Assembly (NCBI GenBank): GCA_965204875.1
Contig: OZ242020.1
Span: 2,542,001 to 2,606,000, forward strand
Direction: 5' to 3'
Origin: Aldehydirespirator sp965204875
GTDB lineage: Bacteria; Actinomycetota; Acidimicrobiia; Acidimicrobiales; Aldehydirespiratoraceae
Length of the DNA stretch: 64,000 bases
The translations under genes were made by a program, and so were the position numbers. The first letter of the stretch is position 1; every line of letters begins with the position of its first letter. Of the stretch, positions 48,820-57,785 are shown piece by piece. The notes under the pieces are model-generated. The model was not told where the DNA came from and made no database searches. It was given only the letters and a program-made list of their open reading frames with translations.

Positions 48820-49902
48820 ATGCGAGCCGCTGTCTGCCGTGAGTTCGGTCGGCCCCTGGTGGTCGAGGACCTGCGGCTCGCCCCCGCCGGGCCGAGCGAC
48901 GTTCGGGTGGAGGTGGCCGCCTGCGCGGTGTGCTACAGCGACATCCACTACGCCGAGGGATCGTGGGGCGGGACGCTCCCAGCCGTCTACGGTCACGAGG
49001 CCGCCGGGACCGTGGTGGAGGTCGGCAGCGAGGTGAGCAACACGCGCCCCGGCGACCGCGTGGCGCTGAGCCTGATCCGCTCGTGCGGCGCATGCGCGCA
49101 GTGCGGCCGGGGCTGCGAGGTGTTCTGCGAGGCCGGTCTCGGCCCGTCGGCCGGGCGGCTTAGCACCGCCGGCGGTGCCCCGGTTCAGGCCGGCCTGAAC
49201 TGCGGCGCCTTCGCCCAGGAGGCGGTCGTGCACTGCTCGCAGGTCGTGCCGCTGCCGGCAGAGATCGAATGGGCTGCTGCGGCGCTCCTCGGCTGCGGTG
49301 TGATCACCGGCATCGGTGCGGTGCTCAACACGTCGTCGGTGGACGTGTCGTCGACGGTCGCTGTGATCGGCGCGGGTGGCGTCGGCCTCAACGCCGTGCA
49401 GGGCGCAAGGCTCGCCGGTGCGCCGCTGATACTGGCCGTCGATGTCAGCGACGCCAAGCTCGCAACGGCGCGCAGCCTCGGCGCGACCCACACGGCCAAC
49501 GCCTCCGGTGATGTCGCCGCGGCGGTGCGCCGGGCCACGGGCCGCGCCGGAGTGACCCACGCCCTGGTCACGGTCGGATGGGCGGCGGCCATCCGCTCGG
49601 CCGTCGATCTGCTGCTGCCCGGCGGCGAGCTCGTGATCGTGGGCATGCCTGCGCTCGGCACGAGCCTGGTGATCGATCCTCTGGAGCTGGCTGACAGCGG
49701 GCGGCGCATCCTCGGCTCGAAGATGGGATCCGCCCGGCTGCGTCCCGACCTGGAGCGGATCTTCGCCTGGTACCGCTCCGGTGCGCTCAAGCTCGACGAG
49801 CTCGTCTCGGGCGTCCACCCGCTGGAGCACATCAACGAAGCCATCAGCGACGTCAAGGAAGGCTCGGCGATTCGCAACGTGATCGCCATGCGCGAGCTGT
49901 GA
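48820..49902 (+). CDS. zinc-dependent alcohol dehydrogenase (MDR family)
   Basis: 360 aa from ATG 48820, preceded by AGAGGAGG. Catalytic zinc ligands are Cys in AVCYSDIHYAEG and the His-Glu of VYGHEAAGTVVEVG. The structural zinc Cys cluster is CGACAQCGRGCEVFC. The cofactor fold is VAVIGAGGVGLNAVQGARLAG. It resembles class III-type/NDMA-dependent dehydrogenases of actinobacteria and is related to the second copy at 53562-54653. The stop region is repeated downstream with a 41-bp period. Confidence 0.9.
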   Translation: MRAAVCREFGRPLVVEDLRLAPAGPSDVRVEVAACAVCYSDIHYAEGSWGGTLPAVYGHEAAGTVVEVGSEVSNTRPGDRVALSLIRSCGACAQCGRGCEVFCEAGLGPSAGRLSTAGGAPVQAGLNCGAFAQEAVVHCSQVVPLPAEIEWAAAALLGCGVITGIGAVLNTSSVDVSSTVAVIGAGGVGLNAVQGARLAGAPLILAVDVSDAKLATARSLGATHTANASGDVAAAVRRATGRAGVTHALVTVGWAAAIRSAVDLLLPGGELVIVGMPALGTSLVIDPLELADSGRRILGSKMGSARLRPDLERIFAWYRSGALKLDELVSGVHPLEHINEAISDVKEGSAIRNVIAMREL

Positions 49903-49978
49903 GCGTCGCTACGCCGGTGTGTGTGGGACTCACCTGCCTGTGAGCGTCGCGGCGCCGGCGTGTGTGGGACTCACCTGC
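49897..49978 (+). repeat. 41-bp tandem repeat at the alcohol dehydrogenase stop
   Basis: Two units (from 49897 and 49938) share CTGTGAGCGTCGC and TGTGTGGGACTCACCTGC. The first unit contains the stop codon. The rest of the 213-bp spacer shows no gene. Confidence 0.85.
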
Positions 49979-50115
49979 TCGCAGACGCTCTAGGTGTTCG
50001 TGCGCGTGAGATTGTGCGCGCGTTGCGGGTGGGCCGCTGACGGCGGTGTGGTGTCTGTGACAGTTGTATTGGTGGATCCAGCGGGTGAGATGTTGGCGGC
50101 GAAGCGGCGGGCGCT

Positions 50116-51006
50116 CTAGCTGTGACTCGGCACCTCTGCGATGTCGGCGGCGAAGCGGCGGGCGGCCTCGCTTTGCTCGCCCATGTCACCGATGGTCCTT
50201 GACTTCGTGCTGCCGCCTCGCAGCGCTGCCAGCGGATCGGTCTGGTCGCCCACATAGCCGAGGGCGAACGCGCCCTGCGTGTAGCCCATGAGCCTCAACA
50301 GGTCGTCGTCGAGGGTGCGGGCGACCTCGGGCGGGCAGGCCAGGTACTGGTTCTCCTCCTGGCGCACCCAGCCGACGGCGTAGGTGATGTTCACCCCGCG
50401 GCGAACGCTGGTGCCGGTGTTGGCTCCAGCGCCGTGCAGCACCTTGCCCTCGTAGAACATGACGCTGCCGCGGCTCATCTCGGCCTGCGCGCCCTCGATC
50501 GAGCGGACTGCGGCCTCATCGAGCCCCGAGGAGCCCGGCACGATCCAGGTGGCACCGTTGGCCGAAGTGAAGTCCGTCAGCGCCCAGACGGTGTTGCACT
50601 GCGGGTGGTAGTCGATGCCGAAGTCGAAGAAATCGAAGGCCATCTCGTCACGGTGCAGCTTCTGGCGGGTCTCGCCAGGCTCCACGGAGATGATCTGTGT
50701 GAGATGGAGCTGCACAGCGCTGGCATGGCTCAGGAAGTGCCTCGCCACACCCACGGCGAGGGGATGCGTCACCAGCTCGCGCGCCGCCGGACATCGTGCC
50801 ACCAGCGCGCCGGTGCGACGGGTGTAGCGCCCGTCGTATTCGTCGCGGCCCGCGGCGGAGCCCTCGATGTAGGGCATGGCCTCGGCCTCCAGTCGGTCGA
50901 GCAGCGCATCCTCGGCCACATCGTCCACGATGGCGTAACCGAAGCTGCGCAGGTGATCGCTAACCTCAGAAGCTGCAACCGAGGGCGGGAAATGGCGCAG
51001 GCGCAC
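50116..51006 (-). CDS. phytanoyl-CoA dioxygenase (PhyH) family protein
   Basis: 296 aa from GTG 51006; the longer frame to 51345 runs into the divergent gene. Fe(II)/2-oxoglutarate oxygenase: the HxD pair is in KLHRDEMAFDF, the distal His in VLHGAGANTG, and the 2-oxoglutarate Arg in TSVRRGVNITY. Such enzymes hydroxylate small organic molecules or lipids; the substrate is not evident. TACGAT ends 6 nt before the GTG, as for a leaderless transcript. It is divergent from the ChbG-like deacetylase and may share a pathway. Confidence 0.88.
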   Translation of the reverse strand: MRLRHFPPSVAASEVSDHLRSFGYAIVDDVAEDALLDRLEAEAMPYIEGSAAGRDEYDGRYTRRTGALVARCPAARELVTHPLAVGVARHFLSHASAVQLHLTQIISVEPGETRQKLHRDEMAFDFFDFGIDYHPQCNTVWALTDFTSANGATWIVPGSSGLDEAAVRSIEGAQAEMSRGSVMFYEGKVLHGAGANTGTSVRRGVNITYAVGWVRQEENQYLACPPEVARTLDDDLLRLMGYTQGAFALGYVGDQTDPLAALRGGSTKSRTIGDMGEQSEAARRFAADIAEVPSHS

Positions 51007-51010
51007 GCCG

Positions 51011-51099
51011 CCATCGTATGCGTGACGCCCGGCCCTCGGGGTGTCGGGCCGATGCGCTGCAGCACGGTGCAGCCCGGCATCCATCGTATGCGTGACGCC
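51011..51099. repeat. exact 19-bp repeat, 70-bp period, in the phyH promoter region
   Basis: CCATCGTATGCGTGACGCC occurs at 51011-51029 and 51081-51099. The first copy contains the putative -10 box (TACGAT on the minus strand) of the PhyH gene, so the second may duplicate a promoter. Confidence 0.85.
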
Positions 51100-51209
51100 G
51101 GTGTCGAGTTGCCGGATACATCGCGGGATTGGGACGCTGCAGTCCGACATCGCCATAGCAGGCACCACGTCCCACGGCGCACTTTTGGCGGCGGAGGGTG
51201 CGGCTCTCA

Positions 51210-51215
51210 TAGCCT
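51210..51215 (+). promoter_or_regulatory. putative -10 box for the ChbG-like gene
   Basis: TAGCCT ends 8 nt before ATG 51224, which supports this start over the one at 51041. Confidence 0.4.
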
Positions 51216-51223
51216 TGCCGGCC

Positions 51224-52141
51224 ATGGCCTCCCCGTCCAGCGAGCCGTCGCCGCGACCGGCCACCCGGCTGGTCGTGCATGCCGACGATGTGGGCATGAA
51301 CCACGGAGCCAACCGCGCCTTCCTGGAGCTGTCGCGCCTCGGCACCGTCAGCGCCGGCTCGGTGATGGTGCCGTGCCCGTGGTTCAGCGAGATCGCCGAG
51401 GCGGCCGCCCCCGACGGTACCCTCGACTGCGGCGTTCACCTCACCCTCAACTCCGAGATGACCCACTACCGCTGGGGGCCCCTCAGCCGCCCGAGCCTCG
51501 CCGCCGGACTCCTCGACCCGCACGGCTACCTGTGGCCCGACGTAGCGACGCTGCGCCGCCACGCCCATCCCGAGGCGGTCGAGGCCGAGTGGCGCTGCCA
51601 GATCGAGCGTGCCCGTGCCGCCGGCATCGACATCACCCACCTCGATGCCCACATGGGCTCGGCGCTGGCCCCGGAGTGGTGCGAGCGCTACGCGGCTCTC
51701 GGGATCGAGCTGGAGATCCCCACGCTGCTCACAGCAACGCTGGGTGCCTACGGTCCCAGCAACCACCTCGCCGGTGCCGACGAGGCACCTTACGACAGGG
51801 CGGTGACCGCCGCGAGAGCAGCGGGCATGCCGGTGTTCGACCAGGTGCTCGAGACGGACTTCTCCCGGCCCCGCGGCCGGCCCGCCGGCTACGAGGCCAT
51901 GCTCGGCGGCCTCGACGGCGGACTCGTCTACTGCGCCTTCCATCCCAACGCGCCGGGCGGTGCCGAGATCGAGGTGATCGAGCCGGACACCTGCCATGTG
52001 CGCACAGACGAGTACGAGCTGTTCCGCACGCCCTACTGGATGCGCTGGCTCGAGTCCCGACCCTTCACGCTGACCGGCGTGCGCGAGCTGCGCGACGCCT
52101 GGCGCGCCGGCCGCAGCCGTTCTCGGACGGGCCGCGAGTAG
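51224..52141 (+). CDS. ChbG/HpnK (YdjC) family carbohydrate deacetylase-like protein
   Basis: 305 aa from ATG 51224. Metal-binding motifs are the Asp pair in VVHADDVGMNHGANRAF, His in DCGVHLTLNSEM and the HLDAHMGS segment. YdjC proteins deacetylate N-acetylated sugars such as chitooligosaccharides or take part in hopanoid side-chain formation. No hopanoid or chitin genes lie nearby. The gene is divergent from the PhyH protein and stands alone. The 272-bp spacer after it shows nothing recognisable apart from a ribosome site near its end. Confidence 0.85.
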   Translation: MASPSSEPSPRPATRLVVHADDVGMNHGANRAFLELSRLGTVSAGSVMVPCPWFSEIAEAAAPDGTLDCGVHLTLNSEMTHYRWGPLSRPSLAAGLLDPHGYLWPDVATLRRHAHPEAVEAEWRCQIERARAAGIDITHLDAHMGSALAPEWCERYAALGIELEIPTLLTATLGAYGPSNHLAGADEAPYDRAVTAARAAGMPVFDQVLETDFSRPRGRPAGYEAMLGGLDGGLVYCAFHPNAPGGAEIEVIEPDTCHVRTDEYELFRTPYWMRWLESRPFTLTGVRELRDAWRAGRSRSRTGRE

Positions 52142-52413
52142 TCGCGATCAGCGGCGGTGCCGCTAGATTTCCGGCTCGCCATCACCGAGCCCGTCCCAAC
52201 GAGCGGCGCCGGCGTTAGCCGGCCGGTCTAGGAGCGTCCGGATAGCGACTCGCTCCCGCACAGTGACCAGCGTTCCCTGTGCCCCGTGACCTCAGGCCCC
52301 AGCCGACGTGCTGCCAGTAGGGGAGGTGCGGCCGGTTGCCGCAACAGCGTGTGACTGCGGGCGAGACCTCGGCTGTCGTCCTCTGCTGCTCCCCAGCTTG
52401 AAAGGAGCGTCAA

Positions 52414-53025
52414 GTGACATTTGCCGACCCCCTCTCGGGGACCCTGGAGGTGGCGGCCGCTCTGGCCTTCCACCTCCCAGGCACCCGGCTCGACCTGAGA
52501 GACACCGACGGCGCCTGCTGCTCTGTCGGCCCCCTGACCGACCCGAGATGTCAGATGCATCCGGCCGAGTTCCGAGAACTCGTGGTCGCGGCGGGTGCCG
52601 GCGGGCTGCTCGGCTCGATGCTGGGTTGCAGCCTCGACTCGAGGACCCAGCTGTCGCTCGCGGCGCCCGAGGGCGTCGAGCACGTTGGAGGGGGCCTCTA
52701 CCGGGTGGCGGGCCGCGAGTCCGTCTCGTTCGCTTTCGTGACAACGCTGGAGGCCAGCCGCGTGGATGCGATGATCTCGAGCCGCCACGGTGCCACCCGG
52801 ATCGACAGCGGTGACGACGACGGCGCCTGCGAGGATTCCGAGCAGACGGCGATAGCGCTCAGCCTGGTACAGGATGACGGCCTCGGCGTCACTCTGGTAG
52901 TGGTCTGCGCCCATGACATGTCCGAGACCCACATCAGCGCCGGCGTCGCGCAGAGCGCCATGGCGGCCTGCCTGGTCGCCGAGCTGGAAGAGCTGACCGC
53001 CCGAGCGGATCCGCCGGCGACCTGA
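52414..53025 (+). CDS. hypothetical protein
   Basis: 203 aa from GTG 52414 with a good ribosome site AAAGGAG at 52401-52407, which makes it a credible gene. No recognised motif. It has no signal peptide or membrane helix. Notable are a CC pair (DGACCSVGPLTDPRC), a Gly-rich turn (AGAGGLLGSMLGC) and an acidic loop (DSGDDDGACEDSE). Neither neighbour suggests a role. Confidence 0.6.
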   Translation: MTFADPLSGTLEVAAALAFHLPGTRLDLRDTDGACCSVGPLTDPRCQMHPAEFRELVVAAGAGGLLGSMLGCSLDSRTQLSLAAPEGVEHVGGGLYRVAGRESVSFAFVTTLEASRVDAMISSRHGATRIDSGDDDGACEDSEQTAIALSLVQDDGLGVTLVVVCAHDMSETHISAGVAQSAMAACLVAELEELTARADPPAT

Positions 53026-53561
53026 GACCCGCGGGCGGCATGAGGCCGCCGGGGTGACATGAGGCCGAGCCGCGGCCGCAGCGAGCCGAGCGATAGCTGT
53101 CGGCACCAGAACACCCGACGAGCGCGTCTGAGGATCGACGGCGGCTTGTAGCTGGCTGCCGGAGCGGCTTGGTCGAACCCAGAACAGCCTTCACCGCTGG
53201 AGCGAGAGTCGACGGCGGTCAGGCCGCGCGCGCCCCGCGACGCCTGTTTGGGGGCACCTCAGCTGCGCCGGAAGCATGCCGCGCCAGCGGCTCAGTCGAG
53301 CGCGCTTGCGCTGATGCCGGCTGACCACGCGCCGACTTGCTGAAGAGCGAAGCGCCGAGGGGGAAGGGGGGTTGGGGCGCGCGAACCGGCCTGTGGAGTC
53401 AGCGGCGAGTCAGGATGCACGGGCGCTGTCGTGGCCTTGGTCGAACGCGCCCGCGAACCGGCCTGGGGCAAGCCGTGGCTCGACGACAAGTTCGTCGTGG
53501 CCTTGGTCGAACGCCCGCGAACCGGTCCGAAAGCGCCGTTGGTCTGCGGCGGCGGAGGTGT
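53026..53561. other. 536-bp spacer with repeats, no gene seen
   Basis: No open frame here looks like a protein. A 21-bp repeat (GTCGTGGCCTTGGTCGAAC plus two bases) occurs at 53428 and 53494, 66 bp apart, each followed by CCGCGAACCGG; part of it (CTTGGTCGAACCC) is also near 53168. A shorter repeat around GGCATGAGGCCG and GACATGAGGCCG follows the hypothetical gene stop. Confidence 0.7.
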
Positions 53562-54653
53562 TCAGCCGTTGGGCAGTAGCACGGTGCGCGCCTCGGCTCC
53601 CGTCTTGAGGGCGTCGAAGGCGCCCTGGAGGCCGTCGAGGCCGGCGGTGCGTGAGATCATCTCGTCGAGCTTGAGACGGCCACGCATGTACATGTCCGCC
53701 AGCATGGGAAAGTCCTTGCGAGGCCGGGCGCCTCCCGCCCGGATGCCCAGCAGGCTCTTGTTCTGGTGCAGGTCCAGGAACGGGTAGGTGACCTTCGCGC
53801 CCAGGTCGGGCACGCCGACCGCGCAGATGTTGCCGCCCGGGCGGGTCATGGAGATGGCCTGGGCCAGCAGCGCGGTGCTGCCCACCACCTCGAAGGCGTG
53901 ATGCACCCCGCCGGGACACAGCGACTTGACCGCGGCCACCGGATCGAAGTCGTCACCGGCGGCCGGCACGAAGTCGGTGGCGCCGAACTCCAGCGCCAGC
54001 GCCTCCTTGGCTGCCACCCGATCGATGGCGATGATGGCCGAGGCGCCCACCAGCCGGGCGGCCTGGATCACGTTCAGGCCTACGCCGCCGGCGCCGATCA
54101 CCGCCACCGTGTCACCCATCCGCACCCGCGCCCTGTTGAACACCGCACCGGTGCCGGTCACAACCCCGCAGCCGATCAGGGCGGCGGCAGCCAGCGGCAT
54201 CCCCGCAGGCACCGGAATGCACTGGTTCTCGCTCACCACGGTCTGCTGCACGAACGCCCCGATGTTGGCGAAGTTGTAGATCGGGCGCCCGGCCTCCGCG
54301 TAGGGCTGGCTGAGCGCTCCCAGCATCGACCGGGTGCAGTTGCCGGGGTCGCCGCCCTCGCAGTCACCGCAGTGGCCGCAGTTCCCGAAGGTGGACAGGA
54401 TCACGTGGTCGCCCACCGAGCAGTAGGTGACGGCCGAGCCGACCTCCAAGACGACACCCGCCGCCTCGTGCCCGGGCACCAGCGGCACGGGCATGTAGTA
54501 CTTGCCGAGGACGCAGCTCAGGTCGCTGCCGCAGACGCCCGCGGCGCGCACCTCCACCCGCACCTGGCGCGGCGCCAGCGTCCCGACCAGATCCAGGTCA
54601 TCGGACAGGCGCACGCTGTCCTCGGTCTTGCCCTCCAGGATCAGTCCCTGCAC
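53562..54653 (-). CDS. zinc-dependent alcohol dehydrogenase (MDR family), second copy
   Basis: 363 aa. Catalytic zinc ligands Cys in GVCGSDLSCVLG and His-Glu in VPGHEAAGVVLEVG; structural zinc Cys in GNCGHCGDCEGGDPGNC. Cofactor fold VAVIGAGGVGLNVIQAARLVG. Last gene of the minus-strand acyl-CoA cluster, 38 bp after the phosphotransferase gene. It may oxidise an alcohol that feeds the acyl-CoA pathway, as NDMA-type class III enzymes do in related actinobacteria. Confidence 0.9.
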   Translation of the reverse strand: MQGLILEGKTEDSVRLSDDLDLVGTLAPRQVRVEVRAAGVCGSDLSCVLGKYYMPVPLVPGHEAAGVVLEVGSAVTYCSVGDHVILSTFGNCGHCGDCEGGDPGNCTRSMLGALSQPYAEAGRPIYNFANIGAFVQQTVVSENQCIPVPAGMPLAAAALIGCGVVTGTGAVFNRARVRMGDTVAVIGAGGVGLNVIQAARLVGASAIIAIDRVAAKEALALEFGATDFVPAAGDDFDPVAAVKSLCPGGVHHAFEVVGSTALLAQAISMTRPGGNICAVGVPDLGAKVTYPFLDLHQNKSLLGIRAGGARPRKDFPMLADMYMRGRLKLDEMISRTAGLDGLQGAFDALKTGAEARTVLLPNG

Positions 54654-54691
54654 CTTGGCTGCCTCCTACTGCGCTCTGCGGCTGTGAGTCT

Positions 54692-55792
54692 TCATGCGTG
54701 TTGGCGCATGCGCTCGACCACGTCCCAGCGCTGCGCCGCGGCGATCGTGCCCCTCATCATCGCCGCGAAGCGACGGTGGGAGCGGTCCTGGGGGCCGGCG
54801 GGCAGCGAGTGCATGAACGGCACATGCGACACCGACACCCAGTAGAAGGCGCCCCAGGCCAGGTCCTCGGCCAGGTCCTCGGCGCTCCAGCGCGGCCCGC
54901 CGGCCGCCGCCAGCTCGCCGCGATAGTGGTCCAGCAGCTCGGGCTCGCGCGCCAGCGTCTCGGCGTTGTGGCTGGCCATCAGCAGCCAGCCCAGGTCGAT
55001 GCCGGGGAACGAGAGCATGGCCGTCTGCCAGTCCACGATCACCGGGCCGCCGGCCGCGAACAGCACGTTGTCGAGCTCGTAGTCTTGGTGGATGAGCGTC
55101 CAGGGCCGCTGCGAGAACCGCTGCAGCCAGCTCTCGACATCGGGCAGGAAGACGTCGCTGATCATTGCGGCGATGCCGTCGGGGTGGTGGTGCGGCCCCT
55201 GCTCGCGGATGTTGGCCCAGCTGTCGACGGTGAAGGGGATGCCGACCCGCAGCGTTGGCTCCATCCAGTCGATCAGCCACCCGTGCCCGGCGAGCGTGGC
55301 GTCCATCCAGTGGGCGGCGTGCAGCCGGGCCAGGTCGCCGACGAGGGTGCGCATGCGCTCGTAGCTGGTGCCGTCGAGGATGTCGCCCTTCTCCGCGGGG
55401 TGGACGCGCTCGATGAGCAGCGTGGCGGAGTGGGTCTCGGGGTCGAAGAGGTTGACGAAGCACCTCGGGATCCTGATGCCGGTCGAAGCGGCCACCGGCG
55501 CGGCCAGATCGGCGTAGAAGCCGGCCTCGCGCTGGTACGACAGCATCACCGAGGCGTACATGCGGGCGATGTCGTTGTCGAGCGGGCACTTGGCCACGAA
55601 CTCGGCGGGCAGTCCGGTGCCGCCTGCGTACTCCACCGAGACGATGCCCACCTCGCCCATCGCGCCGGTGAAGTCGTCCATCGGGCGCACGTCCAGCGCG
55701 GTCACCTCAGGCGGGTCGTGCCCGGCGCCGGTCAGTGCCTCGGTGAGCCATTGCGGGGTCATCGCTGACAGCGACTTGAGGATCTCGGTCAT
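54692..55792 (-). CDS. aminoglycoside-phosphotransferase/ecdysteroid-kinase-like protein
   Basis: 366 aa with GGGAGGG upstream. Protein-kinase-like fold: FVAKCP with the ATP-binding Lys, YQREAGFYADLA with its Glu, the catalytic loop LIHQDYELDNVLF and the metal Asp in PVIVDWQTAML. Members of this group phosphorylate small hydroxylated molecules. Genes like this recur in actinobacterial acyl-CoA and alcohol catabolic clusters, where the substrate is still unknown. Confidence 0.82.
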   Translation of the reverse strand: MTEILKSLSAMTPQWLTEALTGAGHDPPEVTALDVRPMDDFTGAMGEVGIVSVEYAGGTGLPAEFVAKCPLDNDIARMYASVMLSYQREAGFYADLAAPVAASTGIRIPRCFVNLFDPETHSATLLIERVHPAEKGDILDGTSYERMRTLVGDLARLHAAHWMDATLAGHGWLIDWMEPTLRVGIPFTVDSWANIREQGPHHHPDGIAAMISDVFLPDVESWLQRFSQRPWTLIHQDYELDNVLFAAGGPVIVDWQTAMLSFPGIDLGWLLMASHNAETLAREPELLDHYRGELAAAGGPRWSAEDLAEDLAWGAFYWVSVSHVPFMHSLPAGPQDRSHRRFAAMMRGTIAAAQRWDVVERMRQHA

Positions 55793-55910
55793 CTGCCCTC
55801 CCTTGTATGCGGCGGGGTGCTTGCCGTGCCCGCAATCGTCGATGGTCTTTCTAGGAGGCCGCGGACGATGTTCAACAGGGTGAACTGCGCTGTGCCTGTG
55901 GTGCCCGGGA

Positions 55911-56690
55911 TCATCGATGATCCGGTTCCGGGGGTGCCCAGGCCGGTGTTCGCCTGTTCAAGAACGCGTCCATCCCCTCGGCGGCCTCGTCCCCGGCGAA
56001 GAGCTGCGCCGAGAGGCGTGCGGCCCAGTCGAGCGCCTCGTCGAAGGGCATCTCGGGCACCTTCCGGAGCAGCCTCTTGGAGGCGGCCAGCGCGCCGGGT
56101 GCTCCGGCGAGCAGGTCCGACACCACGGCCTCCACCTCTGCGTCGAGCCGCTCGCCGGGCACGGCCGAGTTGATCAGGCCCAGGCGGGCCGCCTCGGCGG
56201 CGTCGAAGCGGTTTCCCCGCAGGATGGCGGCAGCGGCCTCTGACCGGCGCATCTTGGGCAGGCACAGTACGGAGATCATGGCCGGCGCCACCCCGATCCG
56301 CACCTCGGTGAATCCGAACCTGGCGTCGTCGCGGGCGATGGAGATGTCCATGGCCGCGGCCAGGCCCATGCCGCCGGCGACGCAATGGCCCGATATCCGG
56401 CCCACGTAGGGCTTCGGCGAGAGGCGGAAGCGCCCGAAGACGTCCGCCGCGCTCACCGGCGCGGCCCCGCCGCCGACGCGGGAGCGCTCACGCAGGTCGG
56501 CACCGGCGCAGAACACCCGGCCGGAGTTGGTGAGCACGACCACCCGCACCGAAGGGTCGGCATCGGCCTCGTCCAGCACGGCCGCCAGCTCGGCCAGCAG
56601 GCGGCGGCTCAAGGCGTTGCGGTTGGCCTCGTCAGCCAGGGTGACAGTGACCACGCCCCGTGCGTCGCGCTCCGACTCCACCAGAGCCAT
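55911..56690 (-). CDS. enoyl-CoA hydratase/isomerase family protein
   Basis: 259 aa crotonase-fold protein. The oxyanion-hole segments are VFCAGADLRERS and GHCVAGGMGLAAAMD; FGFTEVRIGVAPAM is typical of 3-hydroxyacyl-CoA formation or of isohexenylglutaconyl-CoA/methylglutaconyl-CoA hydratases. The catalytic Glu expected in hydratases is at the TEVRIG position. Set near a biotin-dependent acyl-CoA carboxylase and AtuA-like protein, it could hydrate the carboxylated enoyl-CoA. Confidence 0.88.
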   Translation of the reverse strand: MALVESERDARGVVTVTLADEANRNALSRRLLAELAAVLDEADADPSVRVVVLTNSGRVFCAGADLRERSRVGGGAAPVSAADVFGRFRLSPKPYVGRISGHCVAGGMGLAAAMDISIARDDARFGFTEVRIGVAPAMISVLCLPKMRRSEAAAAILRGNRFDAAEAARLGLINSAVPGERLDAEVEAVVSDLLAGAPGALAASKRLLRKVPEMPFDEALDWAARLSAQLFAGDEAAEGMDAFLNRRTPAWAPPEPDHR

Positions 56691-56777
56691 GGTCAGAGCC
56701 GGTGCCCGCGGTCCGCTTGCAGCGCCGGTGGATCAACGACCATGCGTTGCCTCACCGATGTAATGGTCGGCGCTGTT

Positions 56778-56861
56778 GCCCGCGGCTTGCCGGGGCTGGG
56801 CCGTCGGGGCAGGTCCGGTGTGCCTGCGGGTTCATCGGCGCCCGCGGCTTGCCGGGGCTGG
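56778..56861. repeat. exact 22-bp repeat, 62-bp period, at the TIGR03084 gene end
   Basis: A 22-bp unit beginning GCCCGCGGCTTGCCGGGGCT is found at 56778-56799 and at 56840-56861. The downstream copy lies inside the 3' end of the TIGR03084-type gene, the other in the spacer after it. Confidence 0.85.
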
Positions 56862-57643
56862 ACCGTCGCTGGGTGGGCCGGCGAAGGCCTGTGCCAGCGA
56901 CATCCAGTCGCGGGCAAGCTCGCCGGTCACCTCCAGCGCCGTGTCGGCCGGATGGCGGCGCTGGGTGACCACCAGGCAGAAGTCCAGCGCCGGGCCCCGC
57001 ACCGCGTTGTCGCCGGCGGCTGCCGGGTCGCCCCACGCCCAGGTCTGTGCCGACGGCGAGAGCAGCTCGACCCGGACGTCGCCCTCGGGTGCCTGCAGGC
57101 CGCGGTTGGCGTAGGCCCACTTGCGGGTGATGTAGCCGAGCTGGGCCACATGGCGCAGCCGGCCGGTCGGCGCACGGCTCGCTCCGACCGTGTCGCACAC
57201 GTCGCAGCCTTGGGCCCAAGCCTCCATGAGCCGGGCCGTGACGAAGGACTTGGCGCCCATCGAGGGTCCGTACCAGCTGATGCGGTCGCGCTCGCCCAGC
57301 GTGCCGGCGGCCTCGGCCAGCTCGCGCCGGTTGCTGCGCCAGCGCTGCAGCCGACGGGCGGGATCCAGCGCGCGGAAGTCGCCCAGCGTGAAGTCGTCGC
57401 CGGAGGTCTCGCTCACCAGCGACGCCTCCACCAGCCGCCTAGCCTCGGCGGCGAAGCCGTCAGGGTCGCGGACGGCCAGCGCCGCGGCGCCGTCGAAGTA
57501 GCAGAGATGCCGATCTGGTCCGTGACCGACCAGCGGGGGCTGGGAGTGGGGAGATCCCACTGATCGCCGTCGAGGGTGCGCACGACCTCGTCCAGGCCCT
57601 CCTGCTCGTCGAGCAGGTCACCGAGAAGTTCCGCCAGCCTCAC
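56832..57643 (-). pseudogene. TIGR03084-type (DinB/maleylpyruvate-isomerase-like) protein, single frameshift
   Basis: From GTG 57643 the first frame reads VRLAELLGDLLDEQEGLDEV and WDLPTPSPRWSVTDQIG. The following part (HLCYFDGAAALAVRDPDGF, then ISWYGPSMGAKSFVTARLME) is in another frame. One base is missing near 57509, within the sequence that should encode DQIGHL. The His of that motif is a metal ligand in the DinB fold. Either a real pseudogene or an assembly error. It lies in the carboxylase cluster, where homologues are common, but the role of this family is unknown. Confidence 0.75.
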
Positions 57644-57670
57644 AGGCCCGCAGTATCGCGCATCGCCGCC

Positions 57671-57777
57671 GTGCCGCCTCACATGCCGCAGTGTTGCGCA
57701 TCCGCGCTCGCCGCCATCGCCGCCTCAAGCAGCCGGTTGCCGTCTCACACGCCGCGGTGCCGCGCATCCGTGCTCGC
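57671..57777. repeat. 41-bp imperfect repeat, 66-bp period
   Basis: Segments at 57671-57711 and 57737-57777 share GCCGC and GCGCATCCG blocks. They fill the spacer between the AtuA-like and TIGR03084-type genes. Confidence 0.8.
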
Positions 57778-57785
57778 GGGCACCG

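Noticed and set aside
53410..53919. 169-aa minus-strand frame at the end of the second alcohol dehydrogenase
   Set aside because: It overlaps the dehydrogenase out of frame and extends into repeat-filled spacer; no motif.
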